This document shows, piece after piece, positions 34,791 to 43,985 of a stretch of DNA of 64,000 nucleotides; the stretch's first letter is position 1; each line of letters starts with the position of its first letter. Location of the stretch: assembly GCA_034002905.1 (NCBI GenBank), contig JAVEZQ010000002.1, forward strand, positions 124,001 through 188,000, given 5' to 3'. This stretch comes from UBA8914 sp034002905 (lineage in GTDB: Bacteria; Pseudomonadota; Alphaproteobacteria; UBA9219). The translations under genes were made by a program, and so were the position numbers. The notes under the pieces were generated by a model. The model was not told the origin of the DNA, ran no database searches, and saw nothing but the letters and a program-made list of their open reading frames with translations.

Positions 34791-35564
34791 CTATCTTTGG
34801 AGACCATGTAGCCAACGCGTTGACCAGGTCGCGGCATAGTGTTGTTCAGGGTGTTTTCCCTCGCCCCCGCGCGAAGCGCTCGCAAGCTGCACTTCACCCT
34901 TTGATGCGCCCGAAGAAGAATTCTGCCCCCTGAAGCGGACGATGAGATTGTTGAATTGATTCCCAAAGGCATTGAAATGTTCGCCTATGGTCTGCTCAAC
35001 CATAAATTTGTGGACACCACGGACCATGGTTGAACTGTAATAAGCGACCTGTTCATTCCACAAGTTCGGTGCCACAACTTCTGTCTGGATAACTCTGCCC
35101 TGTCCATCCAAAAGCCCAGCCGTGAGGGTGGGTAATCCGCCAATCGTGTCGACCTTAGAAACAACTTTTTCTTTCGCTGCCTCAATATCTCGCTGAAGCC
35201 CCTCGTAGGGGCGTGTAATGAGATAGCTCCCCTCTTTTTGGTTTTGATGGAGAAGCACATTCCCGACATCAACTTCACCAGCTTTAATTTTAATTTCTCG
35301 GACCGCAGCAGGAGCCTCCACAGATGACCGATTCTGGACAACCTGACTGATCGCGCGGTTAATATAATTCTTCTTGATGATATTGGGGTCTTTATCCCCA
35401 AGATTAGTTAGAAGCGTCGAAGCCGCAGAAAGAAGAATCAACGCAAAGAAACCGGGGTTATCTACTTTCCAGTGGGTTTTCTTTTTGGACCTGTCCTCAT
35501 CGGCTTGGAAAGACCCTAGCTGTGCGCCAGGAAATTTTCTGTCTTCTTTATCAGTCCAATCCAT
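34791..35564 (-). CDS. Hypothetical protein with one membrane helix
   Basis: 257 residues from the ATG at 35564, chosen because AGGGGG lies upstream and the next in-frame start (35612) is weaker. Layout: a charged cytoplasmic N-terminus (WTDKEDRKFPGAQL, RSKKKTHWK), one hydrophobic helix (about 37-53, FFALILLSAASTLL), then about 200 residues with a helix-rich segment (YEGLQRDIEAAKEKV) and a Ser/Gly-rich tail. I recognise no family. The topology suggests a periplasmic or dimeric membrane-anchored domain. It converges with htpG (20-bp gap). Confidence 0.65.
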   Translation of the reverse strand: MDWTDKEDRKFPGAQLGSFQADEDRSKKKTHWKVDNPGFFALILLSAASTLLTNLGDKDPNIIKKNYINRAISQVVQNRSSVEAPAAVREIKIKAGEVDVGNVLLHQNQKEGSYLITRPYEGLQRDIEAAKEKVVSKVDTIGGLPTLTAGLLDGQGRVIQTEVVAPNLWNEQVAYYSSTMVRGVHKFMVEQTIGEHFNAFGNQFNNLIVRFRGQNSSSGASKGEVQLASASRGGEGKHPEQHYAATWSTRWLHGLQR

Positions 35565-35769
35565 CACGTCCACCCCCTTCGCGATATCGTGGCTGTTGCC
35601 CTTAATCCACAATACCCATTATCAACCCAAATGTGTTAATTTTAGGATTCCTCAGGGGTTAAAGATGGCATTCTCGTGACGTGACATATGTGCAACACTA
35701 AATAAGGGGATGTTTGGGTCTAATATCCTTAGTTAAAAAGAAAATTTAACCATTGCAAACTTTGTCGCC

Positions 35770-35912
35770 GTCCTAGGACAATAACTAGTTGTGCTGTGGA
35801 TTAATTTAATAGTATGATCCTCGCGGTGAATGAACCTGCCGGAAGCAATAAGGGATTATAGAGTGATCACGCTCTCATCGTTAAACATGTTATCCTTTAT
35901 GTTCAACATGTT
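35770..35912. promoter_or_regulatory. Cluster of palindromes in the rne control region
   Basis: Five perfect palindromes in 143 bp: GTCCTAGGAC (35770-35779), AACTAGTT (35783-35790), GTGATCAC (35863-35870) and two copies of AACATGTT (35884-35891 and 35905-35912, the second extended to CAACATGTTG). The two AACATGTT centres are 21 bp apart, about two helix turns. They could be operators or RNA leader structure. The 540-bp stretch 35565-36106 holds no gene I can support. Confidence 0.45.
35789..35818 (+). promoter_or_regulatory. Candidate rne promoter
   Basis: TTGTGC (35789-35794), an 18-bp spacer and TATGAT (35813-35818). It would give a leader of about 280 nt before rne. The -35 overlaps the AACTAGTT palindrome. 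Long rne leaders are used for autoregulation in E. coli; whether that holds here is inference. Confidence 0.4.
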
Positions 35913-36106
35913 GTACAAAACCCGCTTCAGGCTCTCTTTCATCTTCGCGCGCTTGCAAAGCTGTAACGTGGGCTAGCCCAGCCCCATGTCAACGATAGCC
36001 GCGCGGATGGCGTATACGCCGCTCATGGGTAACGAGTTTGCCGGTTCTGGCGCAGGCAGGGGTTCCTTATTAAGCCTCCATCGCGACAAACAGGCGGGAG
36101 AAAAAA

Positions 36107-38656
36107 ATGACAAAAAGAATGCTTGTGGATGCAAAGCATCCCGAAGAAGTCCGTGTTGCTATCGTCGATAGTTATCGTGACACCAATAAACTTGAAGATT
36201 TTGACTTTGACCTCGCCAGCAAGAGAATCCTTCGCGGCAACATCTATCTAGCCAAAGTCATGCGGATCGAGCCCTCGCTACAGGCCGCCTTTGTCGAATA
36301 TGGTGGTAACCGACACGGTTTCCTGCCTTTCAGTGAAATCCACCCTGATTATTTCCGTATCCCCGTGGCTGACCGCCAATCAGATGAAGATATCTTTGAG
36401 GACGCCGAAGATGCGGCTGACGACGAGATAACCGACGAAGCCTCTGATGAAGATCAAACAGATGGAACAGATGAACCCTCATCAGAGGAATCTGAAAGGG
36501 AAGCCAGCGGCACAATAGCATCCATGGCGGATGAGAACACTCCCGAAGAAACACAACAGACTGAGACAACACCGCCGCTCAGCAAGATCGACGCCTTTGC
36601 CCAAAGCACAGGTGAAGACGATACAATGTTGGGCTTAATCACAGATTTCGGCAATGCCGCCGTCGATGATCGCGGCAGTCTGACCGAAGTGGTCATGCCC
36701 GAAGCGGCCCCTGAAAGCGTCGGTGGTGATGGCCCCGAACGTATCGTTCGCCAGCACCGTCCCCGCTACAAGATTCAGGAAGTCCTGAAACGCGGCCAGA
36801 TCATGCTTATTCAGGTCGTTAAAGAAGAGCGCGGGAACAAAGGTGCCGCCCTGACAACCTATCTGTCACTGGCGGGTCGCTATTGCGTCTTGATGCCCAA
36901 CACGGATCATGGTGGCGGCGTTTCGCGCAAAATCACCAATCATCAAGACCGTCGGCGGATGAAGGAAATCCTCGACCAGCTTGAGATCCCCGAAGGTATG
37001 GCCGTGATCCTGCGTACGGCGGGAATGGAACAAGAACCGCCGGAAATCCAGCGCGATCTCGATTACCTGATTAGCATTTGGGATAACATTCGCGAGCAGA
37101 CGCTCCAATCCAGCGCGCCAGCCCTGATTTATGAAGAAGCCAATCTGATCAAACGCTCGGTTCGTGATCTTTATACAAACACGATTGACGAAATTCTGGT
37201 TGCCGGACGCGAAGGCTATGAACGCGCCCGTGATTTTATGCGCGCCTTGATGCCCGATGCCGTGGACAAAATCCGCCTTTATGAAGACCAGACGCCGCTC
37301 TTTGTCCGCTATCAGGTCGAAAACCAGATTGACTCCCTGCATAATCCGATCGTCCAGCTTCGCTCCGGCGGTTATCTCGTCATCAATCCAACTGAAGCAC
37401 TTGTCTCCATCGACGTGAACTCTGGCCGCGCCACACGCGAACGCCATATTGAGGAAACAGCCGTCAAAACCAATTTGGAAGCTGCCGAAGAAATTGCGCG
37501 CCAGCTCAGATTGCGCGATTTGGCTGGTCTGGTCGTCATCGACTTTATCGACATGGAAGATGGTCGCAACAACGCAGCCGTCGAACGCCGTATCAAAGAA
37601 GCCATGAAGAACGATCGTGCGCGCCTGCAAATTGGCCGCATCTCTCCCTTTGGTCTTCTGGAACTGTCGCGCCAGCGTCTGCGTCCTAGCCTTGTTGAGA
37701 TCAACTTCGAGAAATGCCCGCATTGCATGGGCATAGGTTATGTTCGTTCCCCGGACTCGGCGGCATTGTCTGTCTTGCGTGCGATCGAAGAGGAAGCGCT
37801 CAAGGGTCGCTCAAGTGCGGTAACCGTGACCGTTCCAGCGGCTGTCGCCATATTCATTCTCAATCACAAGCGCGAAGCTCTAGCCCGTCTGGAAAGCGTC
37901 TACAACATCGCCGTTACGGTCGAGCAGGACGAAACACTCCCACCTCCCGGATACAAACTTGACCGCATCAAGGGAAAGAGCAATGGTCGTCCGACAGGTC
38001 CAGCCGTCGATGCCGATCAAGTTATCGCCGAAACTGGACGCGATTTCTCGGATCGAAATGACGCAGATGATACGCCCCATCGTGGTGTGGAAGACCAAGA
38101 AGACGCCCAAGCATCGAACGATGACAGCGATGAAGGTCGCTCTTCACGCCGCCGTAGCCGCTTTCGTCAGCATGACCGTTCTCGCGGGCCGCGTCATCGC
38201 CGTGGTCCCAAGCCAAATGATGCCCCCGAAGACGGAAATACCATCCCTTCAGTAGCAGCCCAACCCGAGGCGATGCCGGAAACGAATGTCAACGGTAACG
38301 ACTTTGCCGACGATCAGGAAGACGGATCAGGCGATCCCCAAAATCTGCGCCGCCGTCGCCGTGGACGTCGTGGTGGGCGTCGTCGCGGACATGAGAGGCA
38401 AGCCCAACCCGGCGAACAAGAGGAGCCCAACGGCAACAATGGAACGCACAACAAAGCGTCCCATGCCGATACCGGCTATGTTCCGATGAGCATTCACGAG
38501 CTGGACACCACACCACGCCCTCACGCCAAAAATCAGCCTGTTACGACAGCGCCACAACGCTCACCGGACAATAGACCGCCTTCTTCCTATGAGATCGTCA
38601 ATCCTCCGACGGACCAACCCAAAGCGGGATGGTGGAGACGCCTGACAGGACAGTGA
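36107..38656 (+). CDS. rne: Ribonuclease E
   Basis: 849 residues. The N-terminal S1 domain starts MTKRMLVDAKHPEEVRVAIV and is split by a very acidic insertion (about 93-214) as in other alphaproteobacterial RNase E. The DNase I-like catalytic part has VSIDVNSGRATRERHIEET and VVIDFIDME (catalytic Asp near 436 and 479), and the Zn-link is EKCPHCMG (near 538). The C-terminal third is disordered and Arg-rich (RRRRGRRGGRR), a likely RNA or degradosome scaffold. It makes the first cut in mRNA decay and processes rRNA and tRNA. The stop overlaps the next start (TGATG). GGGAG lies upstream of the ATG. Confidence 0.95.
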   Translation: MTKRMLVDAKHPEEVRVAIVDSYRDTNKLEDFDFDLASKRILRGNIYLAKVMRIEPSLQAAFVEYGGNRHGFLPFSEIHPDYFRIPVADRQSDEDIFEDAEDAADDEITDEASDEDQTDGTDEPSSEESEREASGTIASMADENTPEETQQTETTPPLSKIDAFAQSTGEDDTMLGLITDFGNAAVDDRGSLTEVVMPEAAPESVGGDGPERIVRQHRPRYKIQEVLKRGQIMLIQVVKEERGNKGAALTTYLSLAGRYCVLMPNTDHGGGVSRKITNHQDRRRMKEILDQLEIPEGMAVILRTAGMEQEPPEIQRDLDYLISIWDNIREQTLQSSAPALIYEEANLIKRSVRDLYTNTIDEILVAGREGYERARDFMRALMPDAVDKIRLYEDQTPLFVRYQVENQIDSLHNPIVQLRSGGYLVINPTEALVSIDVNSGRATRERHIEETAVKTNLEAAEEIARQLRLRDLAGLVVIDFIDMEDGRNNAAVERRIKEAMKNDRARLQIGRISPFGLLELSRQRLRPSLVEINFEKCPHCMGIGYVRSPDSAALSVLRAIEEEALKGRSSAVTVTVPAAVAIFILNHKREALARLESVYNIAVTVEQDETLPPPGYKLDRIKGKSNGRPTGPAVDADQVIAETGRDFSDRNDADDTPHRGVEDQEDAQASNDDSDEGRSSRRRSRFRQHDRSRGPRHRRGPKPNDAPEDGNTIPSVAAQPEAMPETNVNGNDFADDQEDGSGDPQNLRRRRRGRRGGRRRGHERQAQPGEQEEPNGNNGTHNKASHADTGYVPMSIHELDTTPRPHAKNQPVTTAPQRSPDNRPPSSYEIVNPPTDQPKAGWWRRLTGQ

Positions 38657-40059
38657 TGCACAAGCTTTATCGACTCCTTTGTCTTAGGTTTTCAAGAAAG
38701 GGCAGTCTGTTAGCACTCGTTATCGTCATCATGGCGGTAATGGCGCTTACGCCTTCGCGCGCGCAAATGGGCGAGAAGATGAGCTTTATCCGCGATGCAG
38801 AGATTGAGTATTATCTGCGCGAACTCGGCAATCCGATCTTTAAAGCCGCAAGCCTTGATCCCAATGCCGTCAACCTTCTGATCATCGATAATCCGGCAAT
38901 CAATGCGTTTGTTGCGGGCGGCATGAACATCTTTTTCTTTACTGGTCTCTTGGAAAAAACAGACAACCCCGAAGAGTTACAAGGCGTTCTTGCACACGAA
39001 ACCGGCCATATCGAAGGGGGACACCTCATTCAGGGCAAGGCCGCCATGCGCGATGCCTCCGCACAGGCTATTATCGGCATGCTTGCCGGTGTGCTGGCCG
39101 GTTTCGCCACACAAGACAGCCGCGTCGCCATCGGCGCCATCGGCGGGGCACAAACCTTGGCTGAACGCAGCTTCTTGCGTTATACACGCGCACAGGAATC
39201 CTCGGCAGATACGGCCGCCATGCGTTATATGGATGAAACCGGACAAAGTTCGCAAGGGTTACTCAGCTTTATGCAAAAACTTGCGGGACAAGACATGCTC
39301 CCTTTGGACCGGCAAAGCGAATATGTTCGCACCCATCCTCTTTCGCAGGATCGCGTGCAATCCATCGAACATCATGTTGAAACAAAAAAGGCGAATCTGA
39401 AAAAGGATCTTGGGCCTGAACTCCACCACAAACACGAACGGATGAAAGCCAAGTTGCTTGGCTATCTGCATCCTCAAACAGCTTTGTTGAAATACACCGA
39501 CAAAGATCCGCGCCCTGAAGCCCGCTATGCGCGCGCCATTGCCCTTTATCGCTCGCACCAGATTGATCGCTCTTTGGCTGTTCTTGATGGCTTGATCAAA
39601 CAGGAACCCTCTGATCCGTTTTACACCGAACTCAAGGCCCAGATTTTGTTTGAAACGGGAAAGATAGCCCCCGCCGTCGATTTCTATAAAAAGGCCGTCG
39701 AATTGTTGCCCGACTCCGCTTTGCTCCATCTCGCCTATGGCCATGCCCTGATCGAGAGCAACAATCCTCAGGTCATTGATCTGGCCATCCAGAACCTTCT
39801 CGAATCAAACAGGCTAGAACAACGCAACCCACAAGTCTGGCGCTTCTTGGCCGCCGCTTGGGGAAAAAAATCAGAAAAAGATAATAAATACCAAGGCCTT
39901 GTCTTTTATTCACTGGCTGAAGAGTCCCTCACGATGGGCAAAGACAAAGCAGCCAAGGAATATGCCGATCGCGCTGTCAAAACCCTCTTCAAAGGCTCTC
40001 CTTATTGGTTAAGGGCGCAGGATATCGCCCTTTCCGTTAGCAACCATTCAGATGATTGA
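38656..40059 (+). CDS. M48 family metalloprotease with TPR domain, BepA-like
   Basis: 467 residues from the ATG that overlaps the rne stop (TGATG). A signal peptide ends near SRAQ (about 38). The M48 protease domain has the zinc site LAHETGHIEGGH (His near 114 and 118) and a distal QESSADTAAMRYMDETG carrying the third ligand. The C-terminal half is TPR-like (EARYARAIALYRSHQ, PAVDFYKKAVELLPDSALLHLAYG). BepA homologues act in the periplasm on stalled LptD and BAM substrates; lptD is in this same window. Substrate here is inferred. Confidence 0.88.
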   Translation: MHKLYRLLCLRFSRKGSLLALVIVIMAVMALTPSRAQMGEKMSFIRDAEIEYYLRELGNPIFKAASLDPNAVNLLIIDNPAINAFVAGGMNIFFFTGLLEKTDNPEELQGVLAHETGHIEGGHLIQGKAAMRDASAQAIIGMLAGVLAGFATQDSRVAIGAIGGAQTLAERSFLRYTRAQESSADTAAMRYMDETGQSSQGLLSFMQKLAGQDMLPLDRQSEYVRTHPLSQDRVQSIEHHVETKKANLKKDLGPELHHKHERMKAKLLGYLHPQTALLKYTDKDPRPEARYARAIALYRSHQIDRSLAVLDGLIKQEPSDPFYTELKAQILFETGKIAPAVDFYKKAVELLPDSALLHLAYGHALIESNNPQVIDLAIQNLLESNRLEQRNPQVWRFLAAAWGKKSEKDNKYQGLVFYSLAEESLTMGKDKAAKEYADRAVKTLFKGSPYWLRAQDIALSVSNHSDD

Positions 40060-40132
40060 CTTAACCATCAAAAATTGGTCATGTTGCCCACGTAAGCGTA
40101 ATCTTCTTAACCATTAACTAGGGTCTCTATCC

Positions 40133-40906
40133 ATGAAACACATCCAAAGGCTTTGTCTGACGCTCGCCCTGTGCCTTGCTCCGGTGATAGCACAGGCCGA
40201 AGCTCCCGCCGCCGTCTTCACTGACGAGCAAAAGACAGCCATTGAAGACATCGTTCGCAACCTGCTGACCGAGAAAGATCCTGAAATCATCGTACAGGGT
40301 GCCAACAAATACCAAGAGACTGCCGAAAAGGCTGACCGCCAGAAGGGCGAAGAGGCTGTCAAAAACAATAAGGATGAGCTTTTTAACGACCCCTCTTCAC
40401 CTGTTGCCGGAAACCCGAAGGGTGATGTGACTGTTGTCGAGTTCTTTGACTATAACTGCGGTTATTGCAAAGTCTCTGCTGAAACATTGAGAAAACTCAT
40501 CAGCGAAGACAAAAATATACGTGTTGTCTTTAAAGAATTCCCAATCTTTGGCCCCGCATCCAACAAGCTGTCTCACATCGCGTTGGCCAGCGCCAAACAA
40601 GGAAAATATTTTGACTTTCACATGGCCCTCTTGTCTGCCAAGGATCGCGTAACAGAAGCACACGCCTACGAAATTGCCAAGAAAGTCGGTCTTGACGTTG
40701 AAAAACTAAAGAAGGAAGCAAAGAATCCTGCTTATGAAACTGCATTGAACAAAAACAAACAACTCGCTGCCAAAATAGGTGCCCGTGGCACCCCTTATTT
40801 TGTCGTTGGCGAGAAAGTCTTTGGCGGCGCAATCCCTTATGAGGATTTAGTTCACGCCATCAAAGAAGAACGTGAATCTGCAAACAAATCGAAGAGCAAC
40901 AAGTAA
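40133..40906 (+). CDS. DsbA family thiol:disulfide oxidoreductase (Com1/ScsC-like)
   Basis: 257 residues with a signal peptide (cleavage near AQA-EA, residue 22), a helical N-terminal extension (about 28-85), then a thioredoxin fold with active site Cys109-Gly-Tyr-Cys112 in FFDYNCGYCKVS and the cis-Pro loop ARGTPYFVVG. The N-terminal helices resemble the oligomerisation stalk of ScsC/DsbA2-type proteins, which act as isomerases rather than oxidases. It works in the periplasm. It lies 73 bp after the BepA-like gene and before accB, a known alphaproteobacterial neighbourhood. Confidence 0.88.
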   Translation: MKHIQRLCLTLALCLAPVIAQAEAPAAVFTDEQKTAIEDIVRNLLTEKDPEIIVQGANKYQETAEKADRQKGEEAVKNNKDELFNDPSSPVAGNPKGDVTVVEFFDYNCGYCKVSAETLRKLISEDKNIRVVFKEFPIFGPASNKLSHIALASAKQGKYFDFHMALLSAKDRVTEAHAYEIAKKVGLDVEKLKKEAKNPAYETALNKNKQLAAKIGARGTPYFVVGEKVFGGAIPYEDLVHAIKEERESANKSKSNK

Positions 40907-40917
40907 AGTATTCGAAG

Positions 40918-40947
40918 CTGCCGATTTCTCTCACGAGAGATCGGCAG
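40918..40947 (+). terminator. Strong hairpin between the DsbA-like gene and accB
   Basis: CTGCCGA (40918-40924) pairs with TCGGCAG (40941-40947), and an inner TCTCT/AGAGA helix follows after a 2-nt bulge, with a 4-nt loop. No T-run follows, so it may be a terminator of the T-poor type or a processing or attenuation site before accB. Confidence 0.5.
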
Positions 40948-40980
40948 TAACACTGTTAAGGACAAGATAGGATCTACACC

Positions 40981-41442
40981 ATGAGCCAATTTGAACTGGA
41001 TATGAAATTTGTACGCTCGCTTGCCGAGCTTTTGAAGGAAACCGGATTAACCGAAATTGAATATGCCGAAGGCGACAAACGCATTCGCTGCGTCGGCGCA
41101 CAACCCGTCGTCCAAGTTGCAGCTGGGGCGCCCGTTGCAACAGCCCCCGTGCCGACCATAGCTGCACCCGTTGCTGCTGCCTCCGCCGCCGGGCCGCAAG
41201 TTGCCGCGGGTACACCTGTTACGGCCCCAATGGTTGGGACGGTTTATCTCGCCCCCGAACCCAGCGCACCCTCCTTTGTACGGGTCGGTGATACCGTCAA
41301 AGAAGGCGACACCCTCCTTATTATTGAAGCCATGAAGGTCATGAACCCCATCAAGGCCCCAGTTTCTGGCACAATTGCCCAAGTTCTGATTGGCGACGCC
41401 AAACCCGTCGAATACGGCGATACGCTGATGGTTATCGCCTAA
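40981..41442 (+). CDS. accB: Acetyl-CoA carboxylase biotin carboxyl carrier protein
   Basis: 153 residues: an N-terminal AccC-binding region, an Ala/Pro/Val-rich linker (about 41-80), and the biotinyl domain with Lys119 in IIEAMKVMNPI as the biotin site. It carries carboxybiotin between AccC and AccAD in malonyl-CoA synthesis, the first step of fatty acid synthesis. It is 19 bp upstream of accC, one operon. The aroQ gene that often precedes accB in alphaproteobacteria is absent. Confidence 0.97.
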   Translation: MSQFELDMKFVRSLAELLKETGLTEIEYAEGDKRIRCVGAQPVVQVAAGAPVATAPVPTIAAPVAAASAAGPQVAAGTPVTAPMVGTVYLAPEPSAPSFVRVGDTVKEGDTLLIIEAMKVMNPIKAPVSGTIAQVLIGDAKPVEYGDTLMVIA

Positions 41443-41461
41443 CAACATAAGGCTGGTTAGC

Positions 41462-42799
41462 ATGTTTGAGAAAATCCTTATCGCCAACCGCGGTGAAATC
41501 GCCTTGCGTATCCATCGCGCCTGTCGCGAAATGGGCATCCATACCGTAGCAGTTCATTCCACCGCCGATGCCGACGCCATGCATGTGCGCCTCGCCGACG
41601 AGAGCGTTTGCATCGGCCCGCCAGCGGCTCGTGACAGCTACCTGAACATTCCTGCTATTTTAACCGCAGCTGCCATTACTGGCGCAGATGCGATACACCC
41701 CGGTATCGGGTTTATGTCCGAAAATGCCGTCTTCGCCGAGATGGTCGAGGAGCACGGCTTTGTGTTTATCGGCCCCACACCGGAACATATCCGCATGATG
41801 GGCGATAAAGTCACCGCCAAAACCACCGTCAAGAATCTGGGCCTGCCGACAGTTCCCGGCTCTGATGGCGGTGTCCCGACAGTCGAGGAAGCACGCAAGG
41901 TTGCCGAAGAAACGGGCTATCCTGTTTTGATCAAAGCCAGCGCAGGCGGCGGTGGCAAAGGCATGAAAGTCGCGTGGTCCGAAGGCGAGCTTGAAGAAGC
42001 CTACAAGCTGGCTCGCGGCGAAGCGCGTGCCGCGTTCGGCAATGACGAAGTCTATATGGAAAAGTATCTCGGTAAGCCGCGCCATATTGAAGTACAGTTG
42101 ATCGGCGATACACATGGACATGCCGTCCATTTCGGCGAGCGTGACTGTTCGCTCCAACGCCGTCACCAAAAAGTGATCGAAGAAGCACCTTCGCCCGGCT
42201 TGAATGCGGCAGAGCGCGCCCAAATCGGTGCACTGGCCGCCGATGTTGTCCAGAAACTGGGCTATCGCGGCGTCGGGACGATGGAGTTCCTGTATGAAGA
42301 GGGGAAGTTTTATTTCATTGAAATGAACACCCGCCTTCAGATTGAGCATACCATCTCTGAAATGATCACCGGCATCGATCTTGTCCGCGAACAAATTCGC
42401 GTTGCGGCGGGCTTGCCCCTGAACTTCTCGCAACAAGACATCAAGTTCAACGGCCACGCCATCGAATGCCGCATCAATGCGGAAAACCCGGAAACCTTTA
42501 TGCCCTCCCCCGGCCAGATCAAAAGCTTTCATGCACCGGGCGGTTTGGGCGTGCGCGTCGATAGCGCTATCTATGAAGGCTATAAAATCCCACCCTATTA
42601 CGACAGCATGATCGCCAAACTGATCGTCCACGGCACCAGCCGCAATGAATGCCTCTTGCGCCTGCGGCGAACCTTAGAAGAATTTGTCATTGAGGGCGTG
42701 GACACAACGCTTGGACTTCATCGCAAGATTATCAACCAACCGGACTTCATTAACGGCCACTATGATATCCATTGGCTGGAAGATTTTCTTGGACTATAA
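41462..42799 (+). CDS. accC: Acetyl-CoA carboxylase biotin carboxylase subunit
   Basis: 445 residues, standard length. Motifs: KILIANRGEIALRI at the start, the ATP-grasp glycine loop SAGGGGKGMKV (about 159-169), HFGERDCSLQRRHQKV, and the active-site EMNTRLQIEH. It carboxylates biotin on AccB using ATP and bicarbonate. The aat gene usually found after accC is not here; the next gene is terC, 133 bp on. Confidence 0.97.
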   Translation: MFEKILIANRGEIALRIHRACREMGIHTVAVHSTADADAMHVRLADESVCIGPPAARDSYLNIPAILTAAAITGADAIHPGIGFMSENAVFAEMVEEHGFVFIGPTPEHIRMMGDKVTAKTTVKNLGLPTVPGSDGGVPTVEEARKVAEETGYPVLIKASAGGGGKGMKVAWSEGELEEAYKLARGEARAAFGNDEVYMEKYLGKPRHIEVQLIGDTHGHAVHFGERDCSLQRRHQKVIEEAPSPGLNAAERAQIGALAADVVQKLGYRGVGTMEFLYEEGKFYFIEMNTRLQIEHTISEMITGIDLVREQIRVAAGLPLNFSQQDIKFNGHAIECRINAENPETFMPSPGQIKSFHAPGGLGVRVDSAIYEGYKIPPYYDSMIAKLIVHGTSRNECLLRLRRTLEEFVIEGVDTTLGLHRKIINQPDFINGHYDIHWLEDFLGL

Positions 42800-42932
42800 G
42801 AACAACATGCTCGGCACGTAAGAATAGTGGGTATGCACTTCCGCTTTCGTGGGAGCGATCTTATTCTTTTGTTTCTTTCATCTAGCGAGCCCTCCATTTG
42901 GGCTAGCTAAGTCATCACACTAAGGGACAATC

Positions 42933-43925
42933 ATGGATTTTGCCTTTTTGACCGAAGAGTTTATGTCCAAACCTATTTGGATGTGGTTTGTCTTTGCCTT
43001 TTTGATCCTTGGCCTTCTTATCCTTGATCTTGGCGTCATGCATCGCAAGGAACATGAGGTTCAGTTCAAGGAAAGCCTGATCCTGTGTACTTTCTATACC
43101 TCTATCGCCCTGCTTTTCGGGGGATGGATCTGGTACGAGCTGGGGGCCGGTAAATTCGCTGAGTATTTAACGGGTTACATTGTTGAAGAGACGCTTTCAA
43201 TCGACAATGTGTTCGTCATCGCACTTCTCTTTTCCTTCTTCCACATACCGCGCCTTTATCAGCACCGTGTCCTTTTTTGGGGAATTTTAGGCGCCATCGT
43301 CATGCGCGGCATCATGATCACAGTCGGTGCCGCATTGGTTCATCAATTCGAGTGGGTCTTGCACCTCTTTGCCGCCTTCCTCGTCCTCACGGGCATCAAA
43401 ATGCTGATCAGCAGCGACAAACCGGCCGATCTTGGCGAAAATGCCGCCCTTAAGTTTATCCGCAATCACTTCCGGATCACGGACGGTCTGAGAGGCAATC
43501 ACTTCTTCGTCAAGGAACCTTCGCGCAAAAAGGGCAAAAAAGTATGGTGGATGACCCCGCTTTTTGTCTGCCTTATCATGATCGAGCTTGCTGATGTTGT
43601 CTTTGCCGTCGACAGTGTTCCCGCGATCTTTATGATCACCACGGACCCCTTTATTGTCTATACAAGCAATATCTTCGCGATTATGGGGCTTCGGTCGCTT
43701 TACTTCGTGCTGGCTGCCGTCATTCAACGCTTCCACTACCTCAAATATGCCTTGTCTGTCGTGCTGATCTTTATCGGCAGCAAGTCATTTATCGCCTATC
43801 TGGCCGGATGGGAGAAGTTTCCAATCGCCTTGTCTTTGGGTATCACCTTTGGAATTCTTGGCAGTGGAATCGCTTTCTCTCTATGGAAAACAAAAAAGTC
43901 AGCCCGTTCAGTAAAGACTGTCTAA
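42933..43925 (+). CDS. TerC/Alx family membrane protein
   Basis: 330 residues, about nine membrane helices. Family marks are LDLGVMHRKEHEV, the acidic ETLSIDNVFVIALLF and MIELADVVFAVDSVPAIFM, whose Asp/Glu residues line the transport path. TerC/Alx proteins are linked to manganese export and to loading metal onto secreted enzymes. The start is supported by AAGGGA. A hairpin (42883-42909, two 4-bp helices around a 2x2 mismatch) lies 23 bp upstream; I could not match it to the yybP-ykoY manganese riboswitch that often precedes alx. With mntP this is a second likely Mn exporter in the window. Confidence 0.9.
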   Translation: MDFAFLTEEFMSKPIWMWFVFAFLILGLLILDLGVMHRKEHEVQFKESLILCTFYTSIALLFGGWIWYELGAGKFAEYLTGYIVEETLSIDNVFVIALLFSFFHIPRLYQHRVLFWGILGAIVMRGIMITVGAALVHQFEWVLHLFAAFLVLTGIKMLISSDKPADLGENAALKFIRNHFRITDGLRGNHFFVKEPSRKKGKKVWWMTPLFVCLIMIELADVVFAVDSVPAIFMITTDPFIVYTSNIFAIMGLRSLYFVLAAVIQRFHYLKYALSVVLIFIGSKSFIAYLAGWEKFPIALSLGITFGILGSGIAFSLWKTKKSARSVKTV

Positions 43926-43985
43926 GTCCTTTTCATCATTTGACAGGGGCTTTATCGCTGGGATAGGTTTTGAAGACGCGGAATC

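Noticed and set aside
42800..42932. yybP-ykoY manganese riboswitch before terC
   Set aside because: A hairpin is present but the conserved internal-loop sequences of the riboswitch were not found by eye.
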